A stretch of 64,000 nt of DNA from Asterias rubens (GCF_902459465.1 NC_047080.1:9274866-9338865), one strand, 5' to 3'; numbered from the stretch's first letter, positions 12,601 through 24,424 are shown. Made by a program: numbers and translations. Notes: generated by a model from the sequence alone, not told the origin.

Positions 12601-15600
12601 CCATCATGGGAACAATGACTGTTGAGGTACTGTCACATGACTTATATTTGAATTCATTTCATAAATAAATTGAAAGCATCAACTAGACCTTATGCACATG
12701 ATGTCATATAAGTGTGGCGCCCTCGCCTAGAGGTAAAAAAGCAGCCAGTCATTTGCCAAAACTTTGCGCCGCGCGCACATTACAGGTCATTGGTTCAAGT
12801 CCCGCTCCAGTCAATTTTTGCTTTGTTCAAACTTAGCTTATTTAAAATTTACCTAGTCGTTTCCCTTGTGGTTTATAGCTTGGTATAAAAACCATTGAGA
12901 TATGTACAGTGAAAATTCAGCTTTTTGTTTCAATGACAACCCAACACATATGAACAGGTTTATAATAAGTGTTTGTAAGTGTTTGATAAATACATGAAAA
13001 GAGAGGCAGAAAGCACACACAATAGGCAAGGGGGTAAACAATGTATAGGGAGACAAATGGGTGGGGGGGGAGGGGGTTGGGTTGACTAAGGGGCTGGTTT
13101 GACCACAAGAAAATGGAAACGATTAAGATGGGAAGAGAGAGAATGAGTTAATCAAATAATAAAATTGTCGACCAGCTTTGTTTACTTTGATTACCAAAGC
13201 ACATTGCAATCTGACAGTCGCCATGTTTTAATGTTCTTTCAACTCATTGCTTTTATATTTACAGGAGATTTACAAGGACCGCAAGAAGTTTGCCAAGAAC
13301 GTTTTTGAGGTTGCCTCCTCTGATCTGGTCAATATGGGCATCAGCGTGGTCAGTTACACCCTCAAGGATGTCAGAGATGAACATGTATGTATCTTAAGGT
13401 GTCCATCTTAATAATAATGGCTTTTTATATAGCGCTCATTTCTGTCACTTAGCGACGCTCACCGTGCTTCATAATTCAGTATTTCCTGCAAGATGTGGGA
13501 CTACGTTTTGAGTTATAAGACCATCCGTCGATTTCACAAAACTCTTCCTAACTTAAGACTAATCTCAGGACTTAGGACGAGTCCCAACCCTGCACTGTAG
13601 CATGCAGACCTTAAGATTAATCCAAGTTAGGAAGGGTTACTCGTCCTAACTCGAGATAAGACGAGTCCTAACTCTTTGTGAAATCGACGGCATACTCCTT
13701 TCAAGGTGCTGTTGCGCAATATCAAACCAGGAACACCGGGTTGAACCCCTTCTCATTTAGGTGCGTTACACAACATACAGGACCAACGGCTTTACGTCCC
13801 ATGCAAAGGACGAAGCCTCATGGTTATTGTCTCTTGCTTAAGGACACAGGTTCATGACTGGGACTCTAACCCACACTCTGCTGATCAGAAACACTACAGC
13901 TCTAGTCCGGTGCCCTTATATGATAGGCCACAACACGCCACAAATCTTCTGCTTCCAATCAAGTTATCCAATCTTTAAATTACCCAATTTCATCAAGCTG
14001 TTTAGCTGAAGATTCTTGCTTAGCAAATGAGCAACAAATGGTTACCACTTTTGTTAAGTAATAGTGGTTGTGCTCTGCAAGTTTAGTGTCTTGGTACAGA
14101 ATGTCTGCTTCCACTAAAGTGCCCAAAAGTCTCCTAGTGCATCTAATTAGAGAATTCTTCTTACTCCTTCATGCTTTAACACTACGTTTCTTTTCTTTTC
14201 TTCTTCTTATTTATACAGGGTTACTTGAAAGCCTTGGGTATGGCTCGTACTGCTGAGGTCAAGCGAGATGCAAGGATCGGTGAAGCTGAGGCCAAGAGGG
14301 ACTCTGGCATTAGAGTAAGTCACCGCTTATTAGTAATAACTAGCAATCTCTGTGGTCTACAGTTGGTAAGACACTGCACTAGAATTTCAAAGGTCGTGGG
14401 TTCAAATCCAACCTGAGTAATATGCCTGTGATTTTTTCACAGAGCTCAGGTAAATACTTAGTATATACAATGCCAAGACATCGGTGCATATGGGTAAACC
14501 AAAATTAACCACCAAAAACACGTCAAATTGGACTTTGATAAACGATTATAAAATAAAAACTACAACACCCATATATACCGCCCTCATTCGGTTGTTTAGA
14601 GCGATTGTTACACTTTTGTTTGATGTGATGTTCAACAGGGGGGCGCAATTGTAAAAAATTGAGAAAAACATGGTTATTTATTTGATTTTTTCATTTAATC
14701 TGTGCACCAAAGGGTTAATAATAATAATAATTCACAATGAAAATTATTATTATCATGACCATTCCACACGTACATTTCTAGATTTATTTATTTGTACAAT
14801 TGTTTCCATTTACAGGAAGCGCGTGCTGAAGAGGAGAGGATGGCTTCGCGATTCGCTAACGATACCGAAATCGCCAAAGCCAAGAGGGATTTTGAGCTGA
14901 AGAAAGCTGCATATGATATGGAAGTACAGACCAAGAAGGCTGACTCTGAGCTGGCCTATGAGCTCCAGGTAAGTGGAAACTTTTCAATTTTCAAAGGCAC
15001 TGGACACTATTGGTAGTTACTCGAAATAATAGTAGCATAAAAACCTACTTGGTAACGAGCAATGCAGAGCTGTAGTATAAAACATTGTGAGAAACGGCTC
15101 TCTCTAAAGTAGCATAGTTTTTGAGAAATGTAATTTCTCACTCAAATAATTAAAGACTTCAGCTGAAGCCTTTTTCTATGCATCTGAAAGCACAACAAGG
15201 GTGTTTTTTCTTTCATTCTCTTGCAACTTCGATGACCAATTGAGCTCAAATTTTCACAGGTTTGTTATTTTATGCATATGTTGAGATACACCCAGTGAGA
15301 ATACTGGTCTTTGACAATTACCAAACGTGTCCAGTGCCTTTAAAGCCAATGACATTTAATGCCCTAGAAATATCTAAACAGGGAACTATGATTCCTTTAC
15401 TCATTGATGTAGGCTACCAGGAGCAGGTGACACCTACTCATGAGGCTGAAACAGGGTTATCCCTGCACAGTCCGTAAGAATTTAGGCATGGGTGTCGTCT
15501 ACTAGGAGCCTGTCTAATAAAAAACTTATGCGACAAATGGAATCATTACTTTTAAACTAGCGTTTACGATGCTGAACACTTGTACATTACAAAATTATAT

Positions 15601-18600
15601 TGGGTCACCATATTTTGTGAAGGGCCAGTAATTTTTGTGTTCAACTTTTCCTGCTGGCTAGTAACAATTAAATTAAGTTTCGACCCCTGTATTGATTTGA
15701 TTTGATATTGATTTGATGTTTGTGGAAGTGTCGTGGCCGAGCGGTTAAGAGCACCAGATTCAAACTCTGGTGTTTCTGATCAGCAGAGTGTGGGTTCGAA
15801 TCACCGGCCGTGTCACTTGCGTCCTTAAGTGTTGTGTAATGCATGTAAAAGAACCCAGTGCACTTATCGAAAATAGGAGGGGTTCACCCTGGTGTTCGTG
15901 GCTGTGGCTGCTGTATGCGTCAAAGCACCTTATAAGGTGCTACATAATTGGGTCTCAGAATTCATCACTGCAATAACCTATCTTTCTGAAAGTTTGTATA
16001 TACTCAGCGCCTTGAGTACGTTGTTCATGGTAGATTCTTGCGCTACATAAGACTTTGATATTATTATTATTATTATTTTATCAGGCTGCCAAGACCAAGC
16101 AGCGCATCAAGGAAGAGCAGATGCAAATCAAGGTGGTGGAACGGTCTCAACAAATCCAGGTTCAGGAGCAAGAAATCTCCCGTCGGGAGAAGGAACTAAA
16201 GGCTCAGGTCAAACAGCCTGCGGAAGCTGAGAAATTCAGACTGGAGACCATTGCCGATGCTAACATGTGAGTTTGCAGTTTAATAAATAATAATAATAAT
16301 AAATAATAATAAACAATTCTTATATAGTGCATATCACCGTGATAGATGCAGCGCATCGACAAGGGAAATCAACAATTGTACAAAGGAAACAAATATGTTT
16401 TCATCAAGGTTTTGAATTGTTCTGATGTCTCAGCCTGTTCCATAACTGAACTGCTGCATATTGGAAAGAGCGGGAATCGTATGGCTTTGTTTTGATAAGT
16501 GGGGGAGTCGGAAGGGAATTTTTGAAGATTGCAGATTTCTAGTTGTTTTGTACTCCTGAACTAAGCTTTGAAAATAAACAGTTCTTATTTGAAGATAAAC
16601 AGTTCTTATTTAGCAGTTTATTATATCTAATGTGTGTCTTGACAGGGCTCAAATTTGAGAAAAAAATCCACACGACCGCAGGGCTTGTTGCTCAGAATTT
16701 TTACTGGAACAAAGATATAAGAAAGAAAAGAAAAAATCACAAAAAAGTTAACACGATAGAACAAAAGGCTTTTTTATGCTTAGGAGGCCTTTTTGGGTGT
16801 AAAACCAATCAAGAAATTTCCACAAACCTACTTCACACAATTCTCGCTGCCACAAAAAAAAATTATTCAGATTTGAAAGGTCGAATTTCAAGGTCTGTAG
16901 ATGTCATGATCAAAAATTTGATCAGTGTGCTGTGAATCAACCATTCACTTCAGTTGAGGAACAGAGACCTATTTTGACTTTTGTTTTGCTGGAAAGGTCT
17001 GAATTATAAAAATTTAAATGTTTTTTTTTCTACAACAGGAAGCGTGTTGTGATGGAGGCTGAAGCCTCAGCAGAGGCAATCCAGGTAAGGTTTCTGGCAA
17101 TATCAGCCATCTTTGTTTGGTATCCTTTAACAATTAATAATAGCAGTGGTGATATGCAGTCATGCCAAAACGCACCATTTTTTTGTGTTTTTTTTTACAG
17201 TAATTTTAAACGAAATTTAAAGAAATTTGTGTCAAATTTTAGGTGTAGTAACTTTTTTTTAGTTGTCAAAGATGACTATGTCATGACTAGGTCATTTGGG
17301 AGTTTTCTCTTCTTTGTTAATTAAAAAGGTGGTTGGATTGGCGCCGTTGTGGTATCTTTCCTCACCTTCTACCTCTAGGATTCAGGTCAGAATCACGCCG
17401 GGAGCACTACATGGATTGGTTTTCCAGTCTTTACCTTACTGTGTGGGTTTTTTTTTTCTGGAATAACTCTCTGGGATTTTACTTTCACATCTTAAACTTC
17501 CTTCCTTGTCTCCTCTTTATTTGGGTTCTTGGCTAGTACAGTGATTAAGTTCACTTTTCTGAGAGTCCTCAGCTTCACAACTAGACTAAATAAAATGAAA
17601 CTAAATAAAAAGGTGAAAATGTTATTTGCATTGTCTCTTTGTTGTTTGTAGTTGAGAGGTGAGGCGGAAGCGTTTGCCATTGAGGAGAAAGCCAAGGCAG
17701 AGGCAGAGCAGATGGCCAAGAAAGCTGATGCCTGGAAGGATTATCAAGATGCTGCTATGGTAGACATGGTCCTGGAGACACTCCCGAAGGTAAAACAAAC
17801 AACCTTACTAAAGTAATAGGTGCCTGTTTTTTTTTTTTTTTGTAGTATAAAACATTGTGAGAAACGGCTCCCTCTGAAGTAGTGTATTTTTTGAGAAACA
17901 GGTAATTTGTCGCTCAAACATTAAAAGACTTCAGGCCTGAAGCCTTTTATTATGCATCTGAAAGCACACAAATTTGTGCAACAAGGGTAATAATGATAAT
18001 GTACAACATTTATGTAACGCTTCATACATAGTGTTTTTTTCTTTCATTATTCACTTGCAACTTTGATGACCAATTTAGTCCAAATTTTCACAGATGTGTT
18101 ATTTGTGTATATGTTGGGATATACCAAGTGAGAATACTGGTCTAAGACAGTTATCAAAGGAACTATGCGATGCCTCTAACTGAATTAGCCAGTCAACCCA
18201 TATCAACTGCCACCAGGAGCACGTTGCCACCTACTCCTGTGGCTGAAACAGAGTTACCCCCTCCACATTCCGTAGGGATGAAGGCATGGGTATATCATCC
18301 ACTAGGAGCCTGGCTGGTAGAGCAGAATACTCTACCTTCCCAACTTTTAACTAAGCAATTAAGTAAAAAAGTGTCATTACATACCGGGTATCGAACCCTC
18401 ACTCTGCTGCTGACCACACCAGAGCTGGGGTCAGATGAGCTAGATCGCTCGGCCATGGTTGTCGTAGAGGCAAACTTGGGGTGACAAAAAAGAGGCTAAG
18501 AATCGTTTTGTGGTGTTAAAATGTCCACGTTTCTTCCACCCCCCCCCCCCCCCCCATGTAGTGCCATCACTGACGAGATCATGTTATGCTGTAATTCACA

Positions 18601-20405
18601 ATCCCTTTTGAGGAAGAGTATAAATGGTATTGTATTGATTATTGATTGGTTATATAGATCGCTGCGGAGATTGCTGCCCCATTGGCTCAAGCCAACAAGA
18701 TCACCATGGTGTCCAGCGGTAAGGGAGGCGTGGGAGCCGATAAGCTGACCGGTGAGGTGATGGACATCATGAACCGAGTGCCTGAGCTCGTGGAGAAGAT
18801 GACTGGTGTCAACATTTCCCAGGTAAGATTTTGAATAAATAATAGTGGCTTCTTATAGAGTGTGTGTATCCGTCACTCAGTGATGCTCAAGGCGCTTTAG
18901 CATACAGTGTTTTCCTGCAAGGTATGTGGGACTACGTTTGAATTATGAGACCTACTACTTTTACGTAGCACCATATAATGGTTTACAAGGTGCTGTGATG
19001 TAATATGCAGCCAAACAAACCAGAAACACAGGGGTGAACCCCTTCTCTTTTTGATGAGTGCACTGGGTTATTTTACGTGCGTGACACAACACACGGGACC
19101 AACGGCTTTACGTACAATCCGAAGGACAGAGCATCATGGATAAGTGTCTTGCTTAAGGACACAGGTGTCACTACTCTCGAACCAACAATGATAGCTTGAA
19201 TCCAGTGCGTTTATCCGCTCGGCCACTACACGCCATTTTGTTATTTAACCTACTGCTGTGTGCCCAGTTTTTAAGTATTGTAAAGCTGCCTTCTGATGCT
19301 TAATTTGTTTTCGTTGAAATAGCTCTTTCAATGGAAGGTATACATTTGGCAATCACTCTTAAAGTTAATAGCAATGAAAAATTTTGGTTAGACGCCTACA
19401 GAAGCTTTCAATAGAATGAAGCATTTGAATGATAATAATAATAACAAATTCTTATATAGCGCATTTCACAATAACCGTATCAATGCGCTTTACATTAGTC
19501 CCCTGGTCATTGGGCCAATAAACATCCCTTTAATCTTTCTCAGCTCCCTGGGGAATATACAGCCCAAGCTGCCGTGGCGCTCAGATGGCTTTTTCATACA
19601 CAATATCAACCTCCACCCTCGCAGGTACCCATTTATACCCCTGGGTGAAGAGAAGCAATTATAGTTAAGGATCTTGCCAAAGGACACAAGTGTCACGACC
19701 GGGATTCAAACCCACGCTCCGGTGAATTAGTACCAGAACTTGAATTCGATGTTCTTAACCACTCGGCCATGACACTCTACATTTTCAAAGTAATTTGGTT
19801 ATGTACAAGAAATCAGTTTTTATGAACAAAAATTTGAATCTGAGAAGTGTTACTCTCAGTACCCTTTCTCAGATAGAGTAAATCTATTTGGGATTATTTT
19901 CTTCCTGCGTGGACATATTCACTGCGGATTTTCGGCAGTATCCCAATAGTTCATATTTTGGATATTTGAAATTTAAAGGAACATTACAGAATTGGTTTTG
20001 CTGGCAAAAAAAGTTGCTGGCAGTGTAGGCACTTTATGTAATCCACCATATACATTTAAACTAACAAACCTTCGAGATCGATCGACCATCTGGGTCACGA
20101 GAGAATAGTGAAAAACCGATAACAAATTTTTCATTGTATCAATGGCAAAACAAAAATGAATAAAACACTCACTGAGCGATAAACTCCAAACGCAAAAATA
20201 GGATTATTTATTTCTCATCGAGTATGAAATTTCAGACAAAAATATTTCAAGGGATGCTTTCTACTATCATCATTAGACCGTGTAAGTTTTATGTAAATCT
20301 GTGATCTTCACGATTTTTGTTTCTTACCAATTCTGTAGCGCTCCTTTAAATTTGATTTTTTTTTTCTTCTTCTCCCTACAGGCAATTGGTGCCACAAGAG
20401 TTTAA
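9627..20405 (+). CDS. FLOT1: Flotillin-1 (reggie-2), 11 coding exons
   Basis: Scaffold protein on the inner face of plasma-membrane and endosomal microdomains that forms hetero-oligomers with flotillin-2. Coding exons: 9627-9675, 11251-11417, 12483-12626, 13265-13384, 14219-14314, 14816-14968, 16085-16266, 17039-17084, 17652-17789, 18658-18822, 20382-20405. The spliced protein is 427 residues, the same length as human. It starts [17 protein letters not shown]. The SPFH/PHB domain (about 1-190) holds [20 protein letters not shown] and [20 protein letters not shown]. The flotillin coiled coil (about 190-365) is rich in Glu/Ala heptads such as [20 protein letters not shown]-like stretches. The tail ends [12 protein letters not shown]. 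Human Cys34, the palmitoylated residue, is replaced by Ile36 here, in [18 protein letters not shown] in exon 10 only resembles a P-loop. The third intron and others hold SINEs and MITEs. Confidence 0.97.
10121..10238. mobile_element. Hairpin MITE (TTTCCGTATGGCGCCACCAC)
   Basis: TTTCCGTATGGCGCCACCACTTTTTCA is matched in inverse order by TGAAAAAGTGGTGGCGCCATACGGAAA about 65 bp later. Copies: 24911-25050 and a diverged one at 63181-63296. In FLOT1 intron 1. Confidence 0.8.
10733..10979. mobile_element. Long-inverted-repeat MITE (GGGCTCAATTTC...GCTTAGCATG)
   Basis: The two arms contain TTTGCTTAGCATGAA...TTGCCTTGATAAAAACAGG and the inverse CCTGTTTGTATCAAGGAAG...GCATGCTAAGCAAAT, flanking a centre with AGCAAACAACAGCTGAATACC. 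The same element occurs at 59647-59901, where part of it is duplicated. FLOT1 intron 1. Confidence 0.8.
11539..11916. mobile_element. hAT-type non-autonomous element with 8-bp target duplication
   Basis: The element starts TAAGCTTGGGCGATATCG and ends CGTGACATCGCCCAAGCTTA. Both sides are flanked by the identical octamer GCACAGAG (11531-11538 and 11917-11924), an 8-bp target-site duplication diagnostic of the hAT superfamily. The subterminal zones are dense in CGATATATCGCGATAT-type words, as in other GGGCGATAT hAT MITEs. No transposase ORF. FLOT1 intron 2. Confidence 0.88.
12780..12900 (+). mobile_element. Type B tRNA SINE fragment
   Basis: TTGGTTCAAGTCCCGCTCCAGTCAATTTTTGCTTTGTTCAAA and the following TTTCCCTTGTGGTTTAT match the B-box and body of the SINE at 56291. 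FLOT1 intron 3. Confidence 0.6.
13410..13935 (-). mobile_element. tRNA-Leu SINE on minus, split by an inserted MITE
   Basis: Read on minus, the head (about 13935-13850) carries the tRNA-Leu-like boxes and the tail ends AGCGCTATATAAA(A)GCC...TTATTATTA. The copy is interrupted at 13525-13690 by an unrelated inverted-repeat element. Comparable uninterrupted copy at 18836-19235. FLOT1 intron 4. Confidence 0.7.
13525..13690. mobile_element. MITE (CCGTCGATTTCACAAA ends) nested in a SINE, 3-bp TSD
   Basis: 166 bp with terminal repeats CCGTCGATTTCACAAA and TTTGTGAAATCGACGG, flanked on both sides by CAT (13522-13524 and 13691-13693). Internal GGACTTAGGACGAG/CTCGTCCTAA words also pair. Fragments lie near 47130-47165 and 53070-53115. 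Confidence 0.85.
14345..14515 (+). mobile_element. tRNA-like SINE (type C)
   Basis: CTCTGTGGTCTACAGTTGGTAAGAC and GGTCGTGGGTTCAAATCCAACC resemble A and B boxes. The body ends ACATCGGTGCATATGGGTAAACC, shared with 39540-39690 on minus. FLOT1 intron 5. Confidence 0.65.
14992..15344. mobile_element. TTAA MITE family 1 copy
   Basis: Begins AAAGGCACTGGACACTATTGG and ends ACGTGTCCAGTGCCTTTAA. This is the most abundant dispersed element in the window. FLOT1 intron 6. Confidence 0.75.
15728..16079 (+). mobile_element. tRNA-Leu(CAA)-derived SINE abutting FLOT1 exon 7
   Basis: The head (15728-15816) has GTGGCCGAGCGGTTAAGAGC, anticodon-loop TTCAAAC between CCAGA and TCTGG (CAA), a long variable arm and GTGGGTTCGAATCACCGG. 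The body reads AAAAGAACCCAGTGCACTTATC...CAGCGCCTTGAGTACG and the tail is (TTA)n. The tail ends five bases before the exon 7 acceptor, so it supplies the acceptor's upstream tract. Confidence 0.8.
17842..18168. mobile_element. TTAA MITE family 1, truncated and interrupted
   Basis: Contains the family core TATAAAACATTGTGAGAAACGG, GACTTCAGG and CAAATTTTCACAG, but the left end is missing and a short AATAATGATAATG...CGCTTC tail-like insert breaks it. FLOT1 intron 9. Confidence 0.6.
18836..19235 (-). mobile_element. tRNA-Leu SINE, body type 1
   Basis: On minus the head carries GTGTAGTGGCCGAGCGGATAA (complement near 19215-19235). The body shares AAAATAACCCAGTGCACTCATC and GGGGTTCACCCCTGTG with 15728-16079. 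It ends in the TTATTATT side at 18836. FLOT1 intron 10. Confidence 0.7.
19431..19777 (-). mobile_element. Full-length tRNA-Leu SINE, body type 2
   Basis: Near-complete copy of about 345 bp. On minus: tRNA-Leu head GTCATGGCCGAGTGGTTAAG...GTGGGTTTGAATCCCGGTCG, then TGTCCTTTGGCAAGATCC, GGTATAAATGGGTACCTGCGA, GGCCCAATGACCAGGGGAC, and a tail TGCGCTATATAAGAATTTGTTATTATTATTATC. The tail matches the LINE 3' end at 21985-22101. Confidence 0.85.
19973..20349. mobile_element. TTAA MITE family 2, near full length
   Basis: Starts TTAAAGGAACATTACAGAAT and ends ATTCTGTAGCGCTCCTTTAA. Same family as 4288-4615. It ends about 30 bp before the FLOT1 last-exon acceptor. Confidence 0.8.
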
Positions 20406-21984
20406 ACTGTCTCCAGTTATGATGTAAACACACCTGCGGGTAAATGGAAGATTCCATTATCGTCATAATATATGCTCCCCTATAATGGAAAGTGGACCAG
20501 TCCTTCCATGTAAGTAAGTCAAACGTGTATCATAGCTTGGAGTTGATTATTATTAATATCGTTGTTGTCTTGTAAATTCTATTTTTTGTTTGAGATATTT
20601 TTGTGTGGGTAAAACCACCGAAAAATCCTTTGATGCAAACGCAAACAAAACAGTATTTCTTGTGTCAAATTTAACAAATACTAAGATTCCAAGTTCTTTT
20701 GTTCCTATCGTTATGACAGTCTTTATCTTCAAAAAACATTCATACCAAATTGTGATTGGTCAACTCATGTGACTGGTCGATCCATGGCAACAACAGTCTG
20801 ATATTATACCATATTGCTCGGTCCATGTCGTACTCTGCGTATTGTGCTGTTCAAACTCCTTAAGTTGTGCTATTTTAAGCTGCGCATGAAGTTTGCTTGA
20901 AGATACATTCTTTCTCACATGTGCCTTCGGCCTTGTTGCATATGGGGACGCAGAAACAGTATATTTTTCTGTATTCCACTCAAGTTTGTGTGATAACAAA
21001 TAGAACAAATAGATAAATGCTCACAGATAAAACCTCCATAGAACTGTGCATTGTTTGACACTGTAAAGCCGAGTTGTACTGGCATCGTGTTTATCGTGGC
21101 CATAACGGCTTTTAGCCTCTGTCAAAACAAATAGATTTGGCTGTGGATAAGCGTCTGCAAATTGCTATTTTTTCAAGATAATGGCTTCAACCAACAGTTA
21201 AAGCCATATAGCTGGAAAAACTTGTGAGTTTGTTCTCCATTTTTCATCCATATATTGGAATCGGTAAAATTTAAATCTGTACTAAAGTTATAGCCATAGC
21301 TGAATTACAACTATGTGACACAATTTGTACTTCTTCATTCAATCAAACAAACATCAAAATCATATGCCAGAAGAATTCTTAACCAGAAAAACAAGCAATA
21401 GCTGGGAGGGGTGCCACTTCAATAAGGGAACTTAATTTTAGGAGTCAAAAGCGAAAACTTTGGAAAGCATTGTGAGTTAGGAGACCATGGCTGATTAACT
21501 ATGAAGCCAGTTGCAAACGCTGCCTGTGTACGTTGTTTGATAGTTGTGGCAACAGTTGTCATGGCAATGATTAATGTCCGTAGCCAGGAGCAACAGCTGT
21601 CACCCAGCTTTTTAAACTGATCAGCTCTCAAGCCTCAAACCTTTTTTTTTTAATTCTGTAAGGACAATCGCAGGATGATTTAAAATATTAAAATCAAACC
21701 GCCTTAAACAGATTCTGTGCTCAAAATTCTTTCAGTTAATACTAAAAACTGATAGCATTAACTATATATACAGTGACAATGTATGTAACTTTAGCTGTAA
21801 GAATAGTAATTTGGGGTGAAGGATTGTGCTGTTTAAAAACCATCTAAATAGACAGTAAAAACCATCTAGTTAACAATAATGGGCCATAACAATAATGGGC
21901 CATTCAAATAATTGATTCCATTTCTTGTATATTCATTTAATACTTGTGGGTTTCAAACAAGGTTTGGTTTATTCAGAAATTAAT

Positions 21985-22419
21985 AGCAATACAATACAAT
22001 GGGTTTTTATATAGCGCCATTTCATTTAGACCACAGCGCTTTAGACGAACAGTAGCAATGCAGATAATACAACAAATGAACAATAAAGCAATAAACAGAC
22101 ACTAAGGAAAAAGATGTTTTTTAAGAGCTTTCTTGAAAATAGCCAGTGAAATTGAGGTGCGTACTGTGATGGGAAGATGGTTCCACAGTCCTGGAGCGGC
22201 TAAGGAAAATGATTTATATGCAGCGGATTGAAGAGATTTGCTGCTTAGTTTATTTTCAGCAAGACGGGTTATGTCTGATGCTGAGCGAAGCCCAGCCCTA
22301 ATTTGAATGTGAAAAGAAAAACAAGATGAAAGCCAAAACTTCAATTTTTTGACTCGGATTTTGAAGTTGAAACTGAAGTGGTTCACACTGTTAGTTTTAA
22401 CAATAAATGATGAGCACAT
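21985..22419 (-). mobile_element. Non-LTR retrotransposon 3' end (RT C-terminal remnant)
   Basis: On minus, 22419-22102 is open for 105 residues and ends SFSLAAPGLWNHLPITVR...FKKALKKHLF and a stop. This is the characteristic C-terminal tail of CR1/L2-like LINE reverse transcriptases. After the stop, 22101-21985 reads AAAGCGCTGTGG...AATGGCGCTATATAAA...CCATTG, a 3' end that the window's SINEs share. It is 5'-truncated, as LINE copies usually are. Confidence 0.85.
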
Positions 22420-22984
22420 TTAGTACTAAATAACAACAGGCAGAATTTGAAAGAACTTTAACAATCGAGTTTAACAATTCCCAGCATTTCTTTACGATAA
22501 AATTTCAATGTTTTTAATTTCAGATTCTTATCACCATAAATGCGTGTCCTACATACAAATTATATTATACTCTTTCATATAATTATTCCGGCTTTTTTTT
22601 TTTAGAGTAGTGTTTATATACAAACATATTACCTTTGTAAATAGCTTTCAGTATTTCAGTATTTTTACGTCTGTATTCGATATATTATTAAGTCATTATG
22701 ATATTATAGTCAATACTACATTAAACTGTTTAAATCTTTAAAAAATACTACATTAAACTGTTTAAATCTTTAAATAGTGATGTTATACGTTGCTGCATTT
22801 TTTTTTTTTTTTTTTTTTTTATTATTTTTTTTTTTTGGTGGGGTAACATTTGATTTCAATTTCCTTTCTGGTTCTGTGAGTTTTCTTTGGGTTTCAACAT
22901 TTTCCAGGTAGTGCTGTTTTCACTACTACTCTCTCTGAGTTTGTTAGAACTTACTTGCATATTTGAATTCAATTGTGCATAGTG

Positions 22985-23225
22985 AAAGTAAATTATGCTT
23001 AAAAAATGAGGTATGCTTTTGGAAAATATTGAAAATCAAGTATGCTTCTGTAAATTAAGTATGCATCTTGAAAATCAAGTATACTTAATGAAAATCAAGT
23101 ATGCTTAATGAAAATCAAGTAAGCACATTGAAAATCAAGTATGCTTAATGAAAATCAAGTAGGGGGCCTATGCATATTTAACATTTTGAAAATCAAGTGT
23201 GCATATTATTGACAAAAAGTATGCA
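22985..23225 (+). repeat. Imperfect ~20-bp tandem array (GAAAATCAAGTATGCTTAAT)
   Basis: About ten diverged copies of a unit close to GAAAATCAAGTATGCTTAAT, most regular at 23040-23160. Non-coding; downstream of FLOT1. Confidence 0.8.
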
Positions 23226-24424
23226 TTCAATTTTTTTTTAATCAACAATTTTCAAAGATTTATTATTCATTTATAATCTCTCTGGAGTGCTAACTGGTTT
23301 ATTAAGATAGTGTTGTGTTGTAAATAACAGACAACCATTGTCTTATGAATATTTATAAGTTTATTAATTTGCTGATTGATTGATTTAATACAGATCATTT
23401 GAGCTCTTGCCCTACAGTGTCTTGACCAATCATTGAACAGCTAAAAAACTGACCCCAAAAAGTTGAGCTTAACCGTTTGAAATCCTATCCTGCAATCCTC
23501 ACACGATGAAGGGGGACTCAGGTCTTTCTTGTGTGTACTAACACTGGGCAGGTATCTTTTGTGGGCGGGGCGTAATGATCAAATTTTATTCAAATTTGTA
23601 CAAGTTGTAATTTACATGAAATCATTAGAGTGCCTGTAATTTGCATCATAGGTTCATAAAGTAGTGCCCTCATTTGGGAAACAAAAGAAAAGCATTACCA
23701 AGTTTGTTTCACGATACAATACAGGGTTTATTCTATTATGATATGAAACATATTCTCACTCATATTCATGATGTATATATTTAATTTTGTTTAATACTCC
23801 AAATTTATTTTGAGGACTTTGTTCACTTTCTTCTTTGCAACAATTTAACTACTCCCTGTTAATGTTTATGATGAATAACTTTACTTTTAATTCGTAAACT
23901 AGATTATTTCCATTGCAATTTTAGAAATAGGTTTTCAGTATTTTGTATTTTAATCTGTGAATTAATAGTAATCAAATGTGAATCCAAATCATACAGTATG
24001 AAATAGTGAATAAATTGTTCGGAATGTATTAGAATAACAGATTTGTCACACACATTTTTTGTCTGTGTGCTTAATTAATTTTGTCCAACTGTAATTTCTT
24101 ATCTTAAACACAATTAGGCAGGGGTAAAGACGTTAGTTGAAGAAAAACAAATTGAAAATGGCCAGCAAGGATTAAGTTTGGATAAGTTAGCAAAGTATCA
24201 AGCGAGAGAATTATTTGACAGAACTTCAAAATCGGATGATGATGATAACAGTGAGGCACTTTAATAATCAAGTAATTGGTTTAAAAATAAACAATAAATA
24301 ACACTTAATTTTAGACAAGGGGTGAGAAGAGGGGCGGGGCGCGAAGTACTGTAGGCGATTCTTCAGATTATTGGTTGACGTGACAAGCGCCCTCATACGG
24401 CAATGTAGAGAGAAGAAAAACAAG

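Larger units (their letters stand above)
20406..24424. other. FLOT1 3' UTR/downstream and NUBPL upstream, 4 kb AT-rich
   Basis: No conserved gene seen. It contains a LINE 3' fragment (21985-22419), a run of T (about 22798-22836) and an imperfect tandem array (22985-23225). A possible long FLOT1 3' UTR could end at an AATAAA at 24009-24014, which is followed by a T/GT-rich stretch at 24055-24072. The last 120 bp before the NUBPL ATG are GC-richer (GGGGCGGGGCGCG at about 24331) and are likely its promoter. Confidence 0.55.

Noticed and set aside
15728-15816. Functional tRNA-Leu(CAA)
   Set aside because: Cloverleaf elements are visible, but the acceptor stem pairs poorly, an extra base lies in the T stem (AATCACCGG), and a SINE body with a (TTA)n tail follows.
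16543-16935. 130-residue plus ORF in a FLOT1 intron
   Set aside because: AT-rich, Lys/Asn/Phe-rich, no motif, lies wholly in an intron between well-defined exons.
18700-18740. P-loop-like SSGKGGVGA in FLOT1
   Set aside because: It lacks the Ser/Thr that completes Walker A and lies where human flotillin has SSGSGTMGA. Resemblance to the real NUBPL P-loop (GKGGVGKS) is coincidence.
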